Shown one piece after another: positions 31,839-40,631 of a stretch of DNA of 64,000 bases; position 1 is the first letter of the stretch, and the number at the start of each line of letters is the position of its first letter. The stretch is from Catenulispora sp. EB89 (lineage in GTDB: Bacteria > Actinomycetota > Actinomycetes > Streptomycetales > Catenulisporaceae). A program made the position numbers and the translations under genes. The notes under the pieces were generated by a model. The model had not been told where the DNA came from, made no database searches, and saw nothing but the letters and a program-made list of their open reading frames with translations. The stretch lies in NCBI RefSeq assembly GCF_041261445.1, contig NZ_JBGCCU010000001.1:186001-250000 (forward strand), read 5' to 3'.

Positions 31839-32867
31839 TTACAGCCCCAGGGAATCCGCCAGGTCGATCGCCTCGTCGGCCCAGCGCGCGCAGATCGCCA
31901 GCCCCGCAGCGCGCGCCTCGTAGCGGACGTCGGGATCGACCGCCTCGCCGCTGCCGTAGGCCCGGTGCCGGTCGTCCAGCGCGGCTTGCAGGCACCAGGG
32001 CATCATCCAGTCGTACTTGACCGCCGACGCCCGGATACCGAGCACCGCCAACCGCGGATCGCCCGACCACCCCGCGGCTCGCAGCCCTTCGAGGTAAGCC
32101 TCGGTCACCAGCCCGGGCAGGTCCTCGGCGAACCCCGGCCGCAGCGGCCAGTCGAAGAAGCTGTCCGGCACCAGGTTCCCGGCGTCCTCGCCGACCGCGC
32201 CGTCGCCGGTGAAGGCCCAGTCGAGCAGGACCACGGCGCCGTCCGGGCGCCGGATCACGTTGTTCGGCCACACATCCAGGTGGCAGACCGTACGCGGCAG
32301 GCGCGTCATCAGGTCCAGCAGCCGTCCCTGGTTGCGGTGCAGGCGGACCAGGGCATCGCGCAGATCCGGCGGGAAGTGCTTGGTGATCAACGGGAGCGAC
32401 CAGGCGCTGTCGTCGTCCAGCACTGCGAAGTCGGCGGGCCGAGTGGTGCTGTAGTCGGCCAGGAATCCGCGGCTGAACCACGGCTCCGACGGCTGCGGCT
32501 CGGCGCCCTGGGCCTCGCCCAACGCGTACGCGACGGCGGCGATGTCCTCCGCTGTCAGATCGCCGCCATGGGTCCCGGCGACGTCCTCAAGCAGCAGCTC
32601 GACATCGCCGTCCGGCAGCTCGCGGGCCTCGACGAGCTTCGGCGCGCCGAGGCCGAGGCGCTCCGGCAGGCCGCTGGTGTAGACGTCCGCTTCGCGGCGC
32701 CAGTAGTTCCAGAACCGGGGGTCGGCCGATGAGGCCCACTGGCGCGGCGCGTCGGTGCGGCGATGGGTCAGGACCTTGTGGACCAGACCGTCCTCGCCGC
32801 GCCACACGCCGCGCGTGACTCCGTTATTGCGGTTGTGGGGCAACTGCAACGGTTCGTCGTCCGACAT
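31839..32867 (-). CDS. APH-family phosphotransferase
   Basis: 342-residue kinase-like fold (aminoglycoside phosphotransferase/choline kinase type). The catalytic loop is CHLDVWPNNVI with the Brenner HxDxxxxN pattern and the metal site is VVLLDWAF. The small N-lobe shows VHKVLTH and VELLLEDVAG. The substrate cannot be told; members inactivate aminoglycosides or macrolides, or phosphorylate small metabolites. It starts 9 bp after the TetR stop, so it is co-transcribed with that regulator. Confidence 0.88.
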   Translation of the reverse strand: MSDDEPLQLPHNRNNGVTRGVWRGEDGLVHKVLTHRRTDAPRQWASSADPRFWNYWRREADVYTSGLPERLGLGAPKLVEARELPDGDVELLLEDVAGTHGGDLTAEDIAAVAYALGEAQGAEPQPSEPWFSRGFLADYSTTRPADFAVLDDDSAWSLPLITKHFPPDLRDALVRLHRNQGRLLDLMTRLPRTVCHLDVWPNNVIRRPDGAVVLLDWAFTGDGAVGEDAGNLVPDSFFDWPLRPGFAEDLPGLVTEAYLEGLRAAGWSGDPRLAVLGIRASAVKYDWMMPWCLQAALDDRHRAYGSGEAVDPDVRYEARAAGLAICARWADEAIDLADSLGL

Positions 32868-32876
32868 GGCAGCAGC

Positions 32877-33674
32877 CTACTGAGACGCGGCGGCCTGAGC
32901 CTTCTCGTCGGCGGCGAGCTTGGCGGCCAGCCTGATCTCCAGGCTGTCCAGAATGAGATCGAGCCCGTAGACGAAGTTCCCCAGGCGTGTTTCCGTTGGG
33001 TCGTTCTTGAGCTCCTCCAGGTAGATCTCCGCCAACCCGGCATCGTTGGCGGCCGACGCCATCTGCGGGCCCACGACCCGGTACCACTCGTGCTCGCTCA
33101 TGCCCCGCCGGCGCAGCGCCGACAGCCACCCGGCCTCGGCGGACGTGATGCCGATGACGTAGGAGGACACGGTGCTCATAGCCCGGGCCGACTCGTGCAT
33201 GTCGAAGCCCGCCGTGGTCAGGATGGCCAGGCTCCGCTGGGTCACCGAGACAACGTTCGGGCCCAGGTAGTTCAGCCCGACCTGGCCCAGCACGTTCATC
33301 AGCCACATGTGCCGCAGGCCGACCTGGCGCAGGCTGTGCGCATTGACGTGCAGAGCCAGGCGCCAGCTCGCGGGATCGGTGATCTCCGGGACGTCCAGCT
33401 CGCCGTAGACCTCGTCGGTCACCAGCTCGATCAGCTCGTCCTTGCTCGCGACGTGCCGGTAGAGCGAGGTCGCACCGGCGCCGAGGCGCTGGCCCAGGGT
33501 GCGCATGCTCAGCGCCTCGATGCCCTCCTCGTCGAGCAGCGAGATCGCCTCGGCGACGATGCGCTCGCGGGTGAGCTGCTCTTTCTGCCGGCGCTGCGGC
33601 CGGGTCCAGACCGAGTTCAGCGCCGGGGCCGGGGCGGCGGAGTCGTCGGGGTCGGGGTCGGGGTCGGTGTTCAC
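32877..33674 (-). CDS. TetR family regulator (TetR_C-type)
   Basis: 265 residues. An N-terminal Asp-Pro repeat tail (VNTDPDPDPDD, from GGGGTC-type hexamer repeats) precedes the HTH (about 35-80, LSMRTLGQRLGAGATSLYRH) and a TetR_C_1-like ligand domain. GTG 33674 has GAGGACC upstream; the longer in-frame start lacks one. Divergent from a DHA2 efflux pump across a symmetric array of four TGCGCA sites, and followed by the phosphotransferase. The classic repressor-efflux arrangement predicts drug-inducible export. Confidence 0.93.
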   Translation of the reverse strand: MNTDPDPDPDDSAAPAPALNSVWTRPQRRQKEQLTRERIVAEAISLLDEEGIEALSMRTLGQRLGAGATSLYRHVASKDELIELVTDEVYGELDVPEITDPASWRLALHVNAHSLRQVGLRHMWLMNVLGQVGLNYLGPNVVSVTQRSLAILTTAGFDMHESARAMSTVSSYVIGITSAEAGWLSALRRRGMSEHEWYRVVGPQMASAANDAGLAEIYLEELKNDPTETRLGNFVYGLDLILDSLEIRLAAKLAADEKAQAAASQ

Positions 33675-33735
33675 AGATGGTCCTCGTCTCAAGACGGCAG
33701 GTCTTCACTTCACGCCGCCAACGATAGCCCAGAAC

Positions 33736-33790
33736 TGCGCACGCCGTTCGCTGTTGCGCACAGCGTGCGCAGAGGCGTACGGTGTGCGCA
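33736..33790. promoter_or_regulatory. Symmetric array of four TGCGCA half-sites (TetR operator)
   Basis: TGCGCA occurs at 33736, 33755, 33766 and 33785 (spacings 19, 11 and 19), so the array is mirror-symmetric about 33763. The inner pair forms TGCGCAC-AGC-GTGCGCA. The outer right copy overlaps a TACGGT -10-like hexamer (33779-33784) for the efflux gene. Probable binding site of two TetR dimers. Confidence 0.7.
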
Positions 33791-33829
33791 CCGGGAGAAC
33801 CGGTCTCGGCACAGGAGGAGGGGACGGAA

Positions 33830-35425
33830 ATGTCAGAGGTCACGGAGTCGAAACAGGCAGGGACAGGCGCCGAGGGCGGACCGGTCGGCGGCCGGCGGCG
33901 GTGGCTCATCCTGATCGTGCTGTGCCTGGCCACGCTGGTGCTCGTCGTGGACAACATGGTCCTGACGGTCGCGGTGCCGGCGCTGACCGAGTCGCTGCAC
34001 GCCAGCGCGCAGAACATCCAGTGGGTGCTCGACTCCTACATCCTGGTGTTCGCCGGCCTGCTGCTGACCACCGGAAGCCTGTCCGACCGGTTCGGCCGGC
34101 GCCGGGTCCTGATCATCGGACTCGCGGTGTTCGGCATCGCCTCGGCGGTGGCGACGCTGGCGAACAACCCGGGCGAGCTGATCGCCGCCCGCGTCGCGAT
34201 GGGCATCGGCGGCGCGCTGCTGATGCCGAGCACACTGTCGATCCTGATCACCGTGTTCACCGACGAGGCCGAGCGGCGCAAGGCGATGGCCGCGTGGACG
34301 GTGGTGGCGATGGTCGGCCTGGTCGGCGGCCCGGTGCTGGGCGGCGTGATGATCAGCCACTTCTGGTGGGGGTCGGTCTTCCTGCTGAACATCCCGATCG
34401 CGGCGCTGGCCATCATCTCCGCCGTGGTGCTGATGCCGGAGAGCAAGGGCCCGTGGCGCAAACCCGACCCGCTGGGCACCGTGCTCTCGATCGTCGGCCT
34501 GACCTCGGCGGTCTGGGTGATCATCGAGCTCCCGAAGGGCTTCACGCGGCCCAGCACCCTGATCGCGCTGGTGGTCGCGGTGGTCGCGCTGGTCTCCTTC
34601 GGGATCTGGGAGACCCGCATCGCCGAGCCGATGGTGCCGCTGCAGCTGTTCAAGCAGCGCAACTTCTCCGGCGGCTCGTTCTCGCTGACCCTGGTGCAGA
34701 TCGGCAACGGCGGCCTGCTGCTGGTGATGACGCAGTACCTGCAGTTCGTGCTCGGCTTCTCGGCACTGAAGGCCTCGCTGTGCTTCATCCCGCTGGCCAT
34801 CGCCGCCTTGATCTTCAACACCCTGGGCGCCGGTCTGGGCATGAAGTTCGGCAACCGGCCGCTGATGGTCGTCGGGCTGCTGATCTGCGCGGTCGCCTTC
34901 GGCGTCCTGGCCGACCTGGGCGTCGACGACGGCCTGAGCAAGCTGTTCGTGGGCTTGTTCCTGCTGGGCGCCGGCTCCGGCCTGGCGATGCCGGCGGCGA
35001 TCACCGCGATCATGGGGGCGGTCCCGCCGGAGCACGCCGGCGTCAGCTCCGCGCTGAACGACACCGTGCAGCAGACCGGCGCGGCCCTGGGTGTGGCGAT
35101 CATGGGCACCGTGGTGGCCAGCCGATTCACCGCCGGGATGCCGGCCAAGTACGTGGGCACCGCGAGGCACTCGCTGGGTGAGGCCTACGGCATCGCCAAG
35201 ACGACGGGCGACAACGCCCTGCTGGACTCGGCCCGCCACGCCTTCACCCACGCGGCGTCGGTCGCGTACATCGCCGGCGCGGTCGGCGTGGTCGCCGCGG
35301 CGATCGTGTCCTTCGTGGTCCTGCGGGACGTCAAGCCGCCGACGGCGCCGGCCGCGGGCGAAGACGAAGGCGCGGTCCCGGTGGTGGGCGACGACATCGC
35401 AACAGGTGCGACTGTGGCTCTGTGA
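33830..35425 (+). CDS. DHA2-family MFS multidrug efflux transporter (14 TMS)
   Basis: 531-residue proton-coupled exporter with about 14 transmembrane helices. Motif A is GSLSDRFGRRRVL, motif C is GPVLGGVM, and D1-type VDNMVLTVAVPALTESL marks the first helix, as in EmrB/QacA-type pumps. ATG 33830 has AGGAGGAGGGG upstream. Divergent from its probable TetR repressor, whose operator array overlaps the promoter. Substrate unknown. Confidence 0.94.
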   Translation: MSEVTESKQAGTGAEGGPVGGRRRWLILIVLCLATLVLVVDNMVLTVAVPALTESLHASAQNIQWVLDSYILVFAGLLLTTGSLSDRFGRRRVLIIGLAVFGIASAVATLANNPGELIAARVAMGIGGALLMPSTLSILITVFTDEAERRKAMAAWTVVAMVGLVGGPVLGGVMISHFWWGSVFLLNIPIAALAIISAVVLMPESKGPWRKPDPLGTVLSIVGLTSAVWVIIELPKGFTRPSTLIALVVAVVALVSFGIWETRIAEPMVPLQLFKQRNFSGGSFSLTLVQIGNGGLLLVMTQYLQFVLGFSALKASLCFIPLAIAALIFNTLGAGLGMKFGNRPLMVVGLLICAVAFGVLADLGVDDGLSKLFVGLFLLGAGSGLAMPAAITAIMGAVPPEHAGVSSALNDTVQQTGAALGVAIMGTVVASRFTAGMPAKYVGTARHSLGEAYGIAKTTGDNALLDSARHAFTHAASVAYIAGAVGVVAAAIVSFVVLRDVKPPTAPAAGEDEGAVPVVGDDIATGATVAL

Positions 35426-35465
35426 GCCATATCACAACGCAGAGTAAGAGCCCATTGTTCCCTGC

Positions 35466-36857
35466 ATGACGGAATCCCCCACCAGCACAAACCCCACCAC
35501 CGAAAGCGCCGGCGACTCCGTCTGGAGAGTCGTCGGCGCTTCCATGGTCGGCACCACCCTCGAGTGGTACGACTTCTTCCTCTACGGCACCGCGGCGGCC
35601 GTGGTCTTCCCGAAGGTCTTCTTCGTCAAGAGCGACCCGCTCACCGCGACGCTGCTGTCGTTCCTCACCTACGCCCTGGGCTTCGCGGCGCGACCGATCG
35701 GCGGCGTGGTCTTCGGACACGTCGGCGACCGCGTCGGGCGCAAGAAGACACTGATGGTCAGCCTGGTCATCATGGGGATCGCCACCACAGGGATGGCTTT
35801 CGTCCCGGGCTACAACTCCATAGGCGTCTGGGCGCCGGTCCTGCTCACCTCGCTGCGCATGATCCAGGGCTTCGCGCTCGGCGGCGAGTGGGGCGGCTCG
35901 GTGCTGATCGTGGCCGAGCGCGACAAATCCCGGCGCGGGTTCTGGGCTTCCTGGCCGCAGGCCGGCGCGCCGCTGGGACTGGTGCTCGGGACCGGCGTGC
36001 TCATCCTGCTGTCCCAGAACATGAGCGAGAAGTCGTTCCTGGACTGGGGCTGGCGGCTGTCGTTCGGGCTGTCGGCGATCCTGCTGTTGGTCGGCGTCTG
36101 GGTCCGCAAGTCGCTCAACGAGACCGAGGCGTTCCGGGCCGCGCAGGCGAAGAAGACGAGCGCGCCGCCGAAGCTGCCGGTCCTGGAGGTCTTCCGCACC
36201 TCCTGGCGCGAGGTCCTGATCGCCTTCGGGACCCGCATGGCCGAAAACATCTCCTTCTACCTGGTCGCCACCTTCTCGGTCACCTGGATCACCGAGCACC
36301 TGAAGCTCTCGAAGTCCTTCGGGCTGGACGCGGTGATGATCGGCGCGGCGATCGAGACCGTCCTGATCCCGGTGTTCGGCATGCTCTCCGACCGGATCGG
36401 GCGGCGGCCGGTCTACCTGGCCGGCGCGATCGGGATCGGGGTGTGGACGCCGATCTTCTTCGCGCTCGTCGATCAGAAGTCGTATCCGCTGGCGGTGCTC
36501 GCGGTCACCGTCGCCCTGGCCTTCCACGGCCTGATGTACGGCCCGCAGGCGGCCTTCTTCGCGGAGATGTTCCCGACCGGGGTCCGCTACTCCGGCGCCT
36601 CGATCGGCTACCAGGTGGCCTCGATCGCGGCCGGCGCGCCGGCGCCGCTGATCGCCGTGGCGATCCTGCAGCACAACGGCGGGAAGACCTCGGCGTGGCT
36701 GACGCTCTACATGGGGCTGGCCTCCGTGGTGACCATCGTCGCGCTCTACTTCGCACGGGAGACGCGGTCGGTGTCGATGAACGGCGAGGCGGACGGTGCT
36801 ACCGACGGTGCGGCGGGCGCGAACGGAACAAAGCATTCCGTTCAGGTGCTATCCTGA
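35466..36857 (+). CDS. MFS transporter, metabolite:H+ symporter (MHS/ProP-ShiA) family
   Basis: 463 residues, 12 predicted transmembrane helices. TTLEWYDFFLYGTAAAVVF at helix 1, GHVGDRVGRKKTL (motif A), RMIQGFALGGEWGGSVLI and AEMFPTGVRYSGASIGYQ are diagnostic of MHS symporters, which import organic acids, betaines or shikimate. A CATTGT hexamer lies 7 nt before the ATG, so the mRNA may be leaderless. Its 3' end contains the perfect TetR operator at 36821-36843, just before the next gene. Confidence 0.92.
   Translation: MTESPTSTNPTTESAGDSVWRVVGASMVGTTLEWYDFFLYGTAAAVVFPKVFFVKSDPLTATLLSFLTYALGFAARPIGGVVFGHVGDRVGRKKTLMVSLVIMGIATTGMAFVPGYNSIGVWAPVLLTSLRMIQGFALGGEWGGSVLIVAERDKSRRGFWASWPQAGAPLGLVLGTGVLILLSQNMSEKSFLDWGWRLSFGLSAILLLVGVWVRKSLNETEAFRAAQAKKTSAPPKLPVLEVFRTSWREVLIAFGTRMAENISFYLVATFSVTWITEHLKLSKSFGLDAVMIGAAIETVLIPVFGMLSDRIGRRPVYLAGAIGIGVWTPIFFALVDQKSYPLAVLAVTVALAFHGLMYGPQAAFFAEMFPTGVRYSGASIGYQVASIAAGAPAPLIAVAILQHNGGKTSAWLTLYMGLASVVTIVALYFARETRSVSMNGEADGATDGAAGANGTKHSVQVLS
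36821..36843. promoter_or_regulatory. Perfect TetR operator
   Basis: GAACGGAA (36821-36828), 7 bp, TTCCGTTC (36836-36843) is a perfect 8-bp-arm dyad, 6 bp upstream of a TATCCT -10 (36850-36855) that serves the leaderless TetR gene at 36862. It lies inside the end of the MHS coding region. Confidence 0.75.
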
Positions 36858-36861
36858 CCCC

Positions 36862-37587
36862 ATGCCCGCCCCGAGCACCCCGAGCACACCGCCTGCGCCG
36901 ACCACGCCGACCGCCCCCCGCACCGGACCGCTGTCCGGCCGCAAGGCCCAGGCGAACCGCAACGACGAGGCCATCCTGCGAGCCGCGCGCGAGGTGTTCG
37001 TCGCCGATCCGTCCGCGCCGATCTCCGCGGTCGCCAAGGCGGCCGGGGTCGGGATCAGCGCCCTGTACCGGCGCTACGAGAGCAAGGAAGTGCTGCTGCA
37101 GACGCTGTGCGCGGACGGCCTGGCGACGTACATCGAGTGCGCGGAGGCGGCGCTGGCCTCGGAGGCCGGGCCGTGGGAGACGTTCACGGACTTCGTGCGC
37201 GCGGTGATCGACGCCGACGTGCACGCGCTGACGGTGAACCTGGCGGGGACCTTCACGCCGACCGCGGAGATGTCCGGCCAGGCCACGCGCGCCGTGGGCC
37301 TGGCCGCCGCGATCCTGGAGCAGGCGCACGAGGCCGGGGTGGTCCGCGCCGACTTCGCCCTCAACGACATCGCGATGCTGCTGGAGCAGCTGACCGCGGT
37401 CACCGGGCCGGGGCCGGAGCGGACCCGGGAGCTGCGACACCGCTATCTGGCGCTGCACTTCGACGCGCTGCGGCCGCAGACCGCGAAGGCCGGGACCGGG
37501 CTGCCCGGGCCGCCGCCGAGCGACGAGGAACTGGGCGCCCGATGGGTCCCGAAGGGGGCCCAGGACAGGGTCCCGACGGTGGCTTGA
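36862..37587 (+). CDS. TetR/AcrR family transcriptional regulator
   Basis: 241 residues. A Pro/Thr-rich N-terminal tail of about 28 residues precedes the HTH (about 35-80, ISAVAKAAGVGISALYRRYE). The ligand domain ends in a Pro-rich tail. ATG 36862 is preferred over a longer frame because a TATCCT -10 lies 6 nt before it. The perfect dyad at 36821-36843 implies autorepression; a partial copy at 30433-30455 suggests the TIGR03086 gene is another target. Only 4 bp separate it from the MHS stop. Confidence 0.92.
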   Translation: MPAPSTPSTPPAPTTPTAPRTGPLSGRKAQANRNDEAILRAAREVFVADPSAPISAVAKAAGVGISALYRRYESKEVLLQTLCADGLATYIECAEAALASEAGPWETFTDFVRAVIDADVHALTVNLAGTFTPTAEMSGQATRAVGLAAAILEQAHEAGVVRADFALNDIAMLLEQLTAVTGPGPERTRELRHRYLALHFDALRPQTAKAGTGLPGPPPSDEELGARWVPKGAQDRVPTVA

Positions 37588-37618
37588 AAAGAGTGATCCG
37601 GCGGCTCCCGGCAAATTT

Positions 37619-37637
37619 CTGCTACATCTTGTAACAG
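37619..37637. promoter_or_regulatory. Dyad upstream of DUF347 membrane gene
   Basis: CTGCTACA-TCT-TGTAACAG is an inverted repeat with 7 of 8 arm positions pairing, 31 bp after the TetR stop and 51 bp before the membrane protein. AT content is locally raised, as expected for a promoter or operator. Confidence 0.45.
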
Positions 37638-37688
37638 ATTCCGGACAACCCGGGTCGGCGGGCCGCGCTTCTGGGATGATCGGCCGCT

Positions 37689-38519
37689 ATGACGACCGAA
37701 CTGACCCGGCGGAGCGCGGCCGGCTCGGCCCGCCGGCGCCTGGCATCGACCACCACGCTGAGCAAGGTCCCCGAAGTCACGCTGATCTTCTGGATCACGA
37801 AGATCCTCACCACCGGGATGGGCGAGACCACCTCGGACTTCCTGAACCAGAGGTGGGACCCGAAGATCATGGTCTCGCTGTCCGGCCTGGTGCTGGCCGG
37901 CGTGATCTGGGTGCAGTTCAAGGCCTCGCGGTACTCGGCGTGGCTCTACTGGGCCGCCGTCGTCATGGTGAGCGTCTTCGGCACGATGTGCGCCGACGTG
38001 CTGCACGTCGGCTTCGGCATCCCCTACACGGTGTCCACGGCCTTCTTCGCCGTCGCGCTCGCTGCGATCTTCGTACTTTGGTACCGGGTCGAGGGCACGC
38101 TGTCGATCCACAGCATCACCACCCCGCGCCGCGAGCTCTTCTACTGGCTGACCGTGGTGACCACGTTCGCGCTCGGCACCGCCGTCGGCGACCTGACCGC
38201 CACGACGCTGAAGCTCGGGTACTTCTCCTCCGGCGTGATGTTCGCCGTGCTGTTCGCGGTGCCCGCGGTGGCGTACAAGTTCGGGCTGAACGGGATCTTC
38301 GCGTTCTGGTTCGCGTACGTCGTGACCCGGCCGTTCGGTGCGTCCTTCGCGGACTGGATGGGCGTCTCGGTCAAGCGCGGCGGCCTGGCGTGGGGGACCG
38401 GGCCGGTGAGCCTGGTGCTGCTCGGGATCATCGTGGTGCTGGTGGCCGTCCTGGCCGTGACCAAGATGGACATCGCGCAAGGGGATGTTGTGGATGGGGA
38501 CGTCGCGCAGAGCGACTGA
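37689..38519 (+). CDS. DUF347/COG4705 integral membrane protein
   Basis: 276 residues with about eight transmembrane segments. The internally repeated DUF347 signature is visible twice: KVPEVTLIFWITKILTTGMG (about 27-46) and RRELFYWLTVVTTFALGTAVG (quoted without its last residue; about 144-165). It also carries conserved acidic residues (GETTSDF, GDLTATT) in the same relative position. Function unknown; the repeated helix-acid pattern would fit ion or metal transport (inference). It is followed by a two-component system on the same strand but with its own promoter. Confidence 0.87.
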   Translation: MTTELTRRSAAGSARRRLASTTTLSKVPEVTLIFWITKILTTGMGETTSDFLNQRWDPKIMVSLSGLVLAGVIWVQFKASRYSAWLYWAAVVMVSVFGTMCADVLHVGFGIPYTVSTAFFAVALAAIFVLWYRVEGTLSIHSITTPRRELFYWLTVVTTFALGTAVGDLTATTLKLGYFSSGVMFAVLFAVPAVAYKFGLNGIFAFWFAYVVTRPFGASFADWMGVSVKRGGLAWGTGPVSLVLLGIIVVLVAVLAVTKMDIAQGDVVDGDVAQSD

Positions 38520-38597
38520 CCCCCTACCCCGGTACTACGCGGAGCCTGGCTCCCTGGTGTGACGTGCGGCGGCGGCGGTGGAGCTACCGTCGTCGGC

Positions 38598-39848
38598 ATG
38601 ACTTCTGTGCCGGGGGCACCACAGAACACCCGCGGGGCCGTCTACGGGCTCGGATTCACCCGCACCGAGCTGCTGACCGTGGCGGCGACGGTCGCCGGAC
38701 TGGTCCTGTTCGGGTACGCCGACCTGCACGAGCGCTTCGACGAGGCGCACGCGGTGTGGCGGGCCGGGGCCGAGGACGCCTACGTCTGGCTCTTCGCCAT
38801 CCTGCGCGCGGTGCCCATCCTGTGGTGCCGCCGGTATCCGGTCTTCGGCTTCGCCGCGACGCTCGCCGGGTCCGCGTTCGCCGGCGCGGCCCTGGCCGCG
38901 GTGGTCGGGGCGCCGCTGCCGTGGTCGGTCTGGCCGTGGTCGCCGTCGAGCCAGCTGTGCGTGCTGGCGGCGCTGGTGATCGCCGGATGGGAGGTCGGCC
39001 GGCGGCGCAGTATCGAGATGGCCACGGCGTACTTCCTGCTGACGCTCTTCCTGGAGACGGTGCGCCCCGGCTACGGCTTCAGCCTCAGCATCGGCTCGGT
39101 CCTCGCCGGATCGGCCCTGGCGGTCGGATGCGTGGAGCTGCTGCGCGATCGGCGCGTCACGCGGCAGGCGCTGGCGGTGCAGGAGGAGCGGACCGAGGCC
39201 GAGCGGACGCGCCGGACGCTGCTGGAGGAGCGGGCCCGCATAGGGCGTGAGCTGCATGATGTGGTCGCGCACCACATGTCGCTGATCGCCGTGCAGGCGG
39301 AGACCGCGCCGTTCCGGATCACCGGGCAGAGCCCTGAGGCGGAGGCGGAGTTCCAGTCGATCAGCGCGGTCTCGCGGGAGGCGCTGAACGACATGCGCAA
39401 GCTTTTGGGGCTGCTGCGCGCCGACTCCGGGCAGGCCGAGACCGCGCCGCAGCCGCGGTTGACGGACGTGCCGGGGCTGGTCAAGGAGGCGGGGGCCGGG
39501 TTGGAGGTGGTCGGCGACCTGGACGAGGCGCCGCCGTTGATCGGGCTGACCGGGTACCGGGTGGTGCAGGAGTCGTTGTCGAACGCGCGGCGGCATGCCC
39601 GGGGTGCCGAGGTCTCGGTGCGGATCGCGCGGACCGAGGACGAGGTGCGGATCGAAGTTCGGAACGGGCCGACGGTCGGGGAGGATCTGCAACGGGCGGC
39701 CGACCGGGACGACGATCCGACCGAGGGTCAGGGCATCGCCGGGATGCGTGAGCGCGTGGTCCTGGTCCAGGGCGAGCTCGAGACCGGCCCGACGGCCAAC
39801 GGCGGCTTCGCCGTCACCGCGACCCTCCCGTTGGGGAGCAGAGCGTGA
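38598..39848 (+). CDS. NarL/DesK-type sensor histidine kinase
   Basis: 416 residues. Four to five N-terminal transmembrane helices (about 25-190) precede a coiled linker, the HisKA_3 box RIGRELHDVVAHH (phosphorylated His220) and a HATPase_c domain ending in GQGIAGMRERV. Phosphorylates the response regulator encoded by the overlapping next gene. The ATG follows a TACCGT -10 (38585-38590) by 7 nt and is probably leaderless. The signal is unknown; no large sensor domain is seen, so an intramembrane-sensing type is plausible. Confidence 0.93.
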   Translation: MTSVPGAPQNTRGAVYGLGFTRTELLTVAATVAGLVLFGYADLHERFDEAHAVWRAGAEDAYVWLFAILRAVPILWCRRYPVFGFAATLAGSAFAGAALAAVVGAPLPWSVWPWSPSSQLCVLAALVIAGWEVGRRRSIEMATAYFLLTLFLETVRPGYGFSLSIGSVLAGSALAVGCVELLRDRRVTRQALAVQEERTEAERTRRTLLEERARIGRELHDVVAHHMSLIAVQAETAPFRITGQSPEAEAEFQSISAVSREALNDMRKLLGLLRADSGQAETAPQPRLTDVPGLVKEAGAGLEVVGDLDEAPPLIGLTGYRVVQESLSNARRHARGAEVSVRIARTEDEVRIEVRNGPTVGEDLQRAADRDDDPTEGQGIAGMRERVVLVQGELETGPTANGGFAVTATLPLGSRA

Positions 39849-40510
39849 GCATACGAGTCCTGATCGCCGACGACCAGGCGATGGTCCGGGCGGGGTTCGG
39901 CGCGCTACTGGCCGCCCAGCCCGACATCGAGGTGGTCGGCGACGCCGCCGACGGGGCCCAGGCGCTCGCGCAGGTGGCCGAGCACGAGCCGGACGTGGTG
40001 CTGATGGACGTGCGGATGCCGGTGATGGACGGGCTGGAGGCGGTGCGGTACCTCCTCGCCGACGCCCCGGAGCGTCCCCGGGTCCTGATGCTGACCACGT
40101 TCGACCTCGACGACTACGTCTACGCGGCCCTGCGCGCCGGGGCCAGCGGCTTCCTACTCAAGGACGCCCCGGCCGCGGAGCTGGTGCACGCGGTGCGGGT
40201 GGTCGCCGCGGGGGACGCCCTGCTCGCGCCGTCGGTGACGCGCCGGCTGATCGCGGACTTCGCGGCCCGCCGGCCGGTGGACCAGGCGGGGCCGACGACC
40301 ATCACGGCGCTGACGCCGCGGGAGCTGGACGTGCTGCGGCTGATCGCACGAGGGCTGTCGAACCAGGAGATCGCCGGGGAGCTGGTGCTGGCCGAGCAGA
40401 CGGTGAAGACGCATGTCTCGCGGATCCTGGCCAAGACCGGGCTGCGGGACCGGGCCCAGGCGGTGGTGCTGGCGTACGAGTCGGGGCTGGTGACGGCGAA
40501 CAGCCGGTGA
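39845..40510 (+). CDS. NarL/FixJ-family response regulator
   Basis: 221 residues. The receiver domain (about 1-120) has DD at 9-10, phospho-acceptor Asp55 (VLMDVRMP), Thr in MLTTFD and Lys in FLLKDAP. The LuxR-type HTH (about 152-215, LTPRELDVLRLIARGLSNQE) follows. GTG 39845 overlaps the kinase stop by 4 bp (GTGA), giving coupled translation. The target is unknown; adjacent DUF347 gene is a candidate. Confidence 0.95.
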   Translation: MSIRVLIADDQAMVRAGFGALLAAQPDIEVVGDAADGAQALAQVAEHEPDVVLMDVRMPVMDGLEAVRYLLADAPERPRVLMLTTFDLDDYVYAALRAGASGFLLKDAPAAELVHAVRVVAAGDALLAPSVTRRLIADFAARRPVDQAGPTTITALTPRELDVLRLIARGLSNQEIAGELVLAEQTVKTHVSRILAKTGLRDRAQAVVLAYESGLVTANSR

Positions 40511-40514
40511 GGCT

Positions 40515-40565
40515 GAGAGACCGATGAGTCCGAGAGACCGATGAGTCCGAGAGACCGATGAGTCC
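40515..40565. repeat. Three perfect 17-bp tandem repeats
   Basis: GAGAGACCGATGAGTCC is repeated three times without change at 40515, 40532 and 40549, directly after the response regulator stop. Being non-coding and perfect, it is probably a recent slippage product. A regulatory role is not evident. Confidence 0.9.
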
Positions 40566-40631
40566 GCACCCGGGATGACCCCTCCGCATCGGGTGCGTGC
40601 TCATCGGCTCGGCTGGTTCGCGGGCTGATCC

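Noticed and set aside
40515-40565. Possible CRISPR-like repeats
   Set aside because: The 17-bp units are directly adjacent with no spacers and there are no cas genes.
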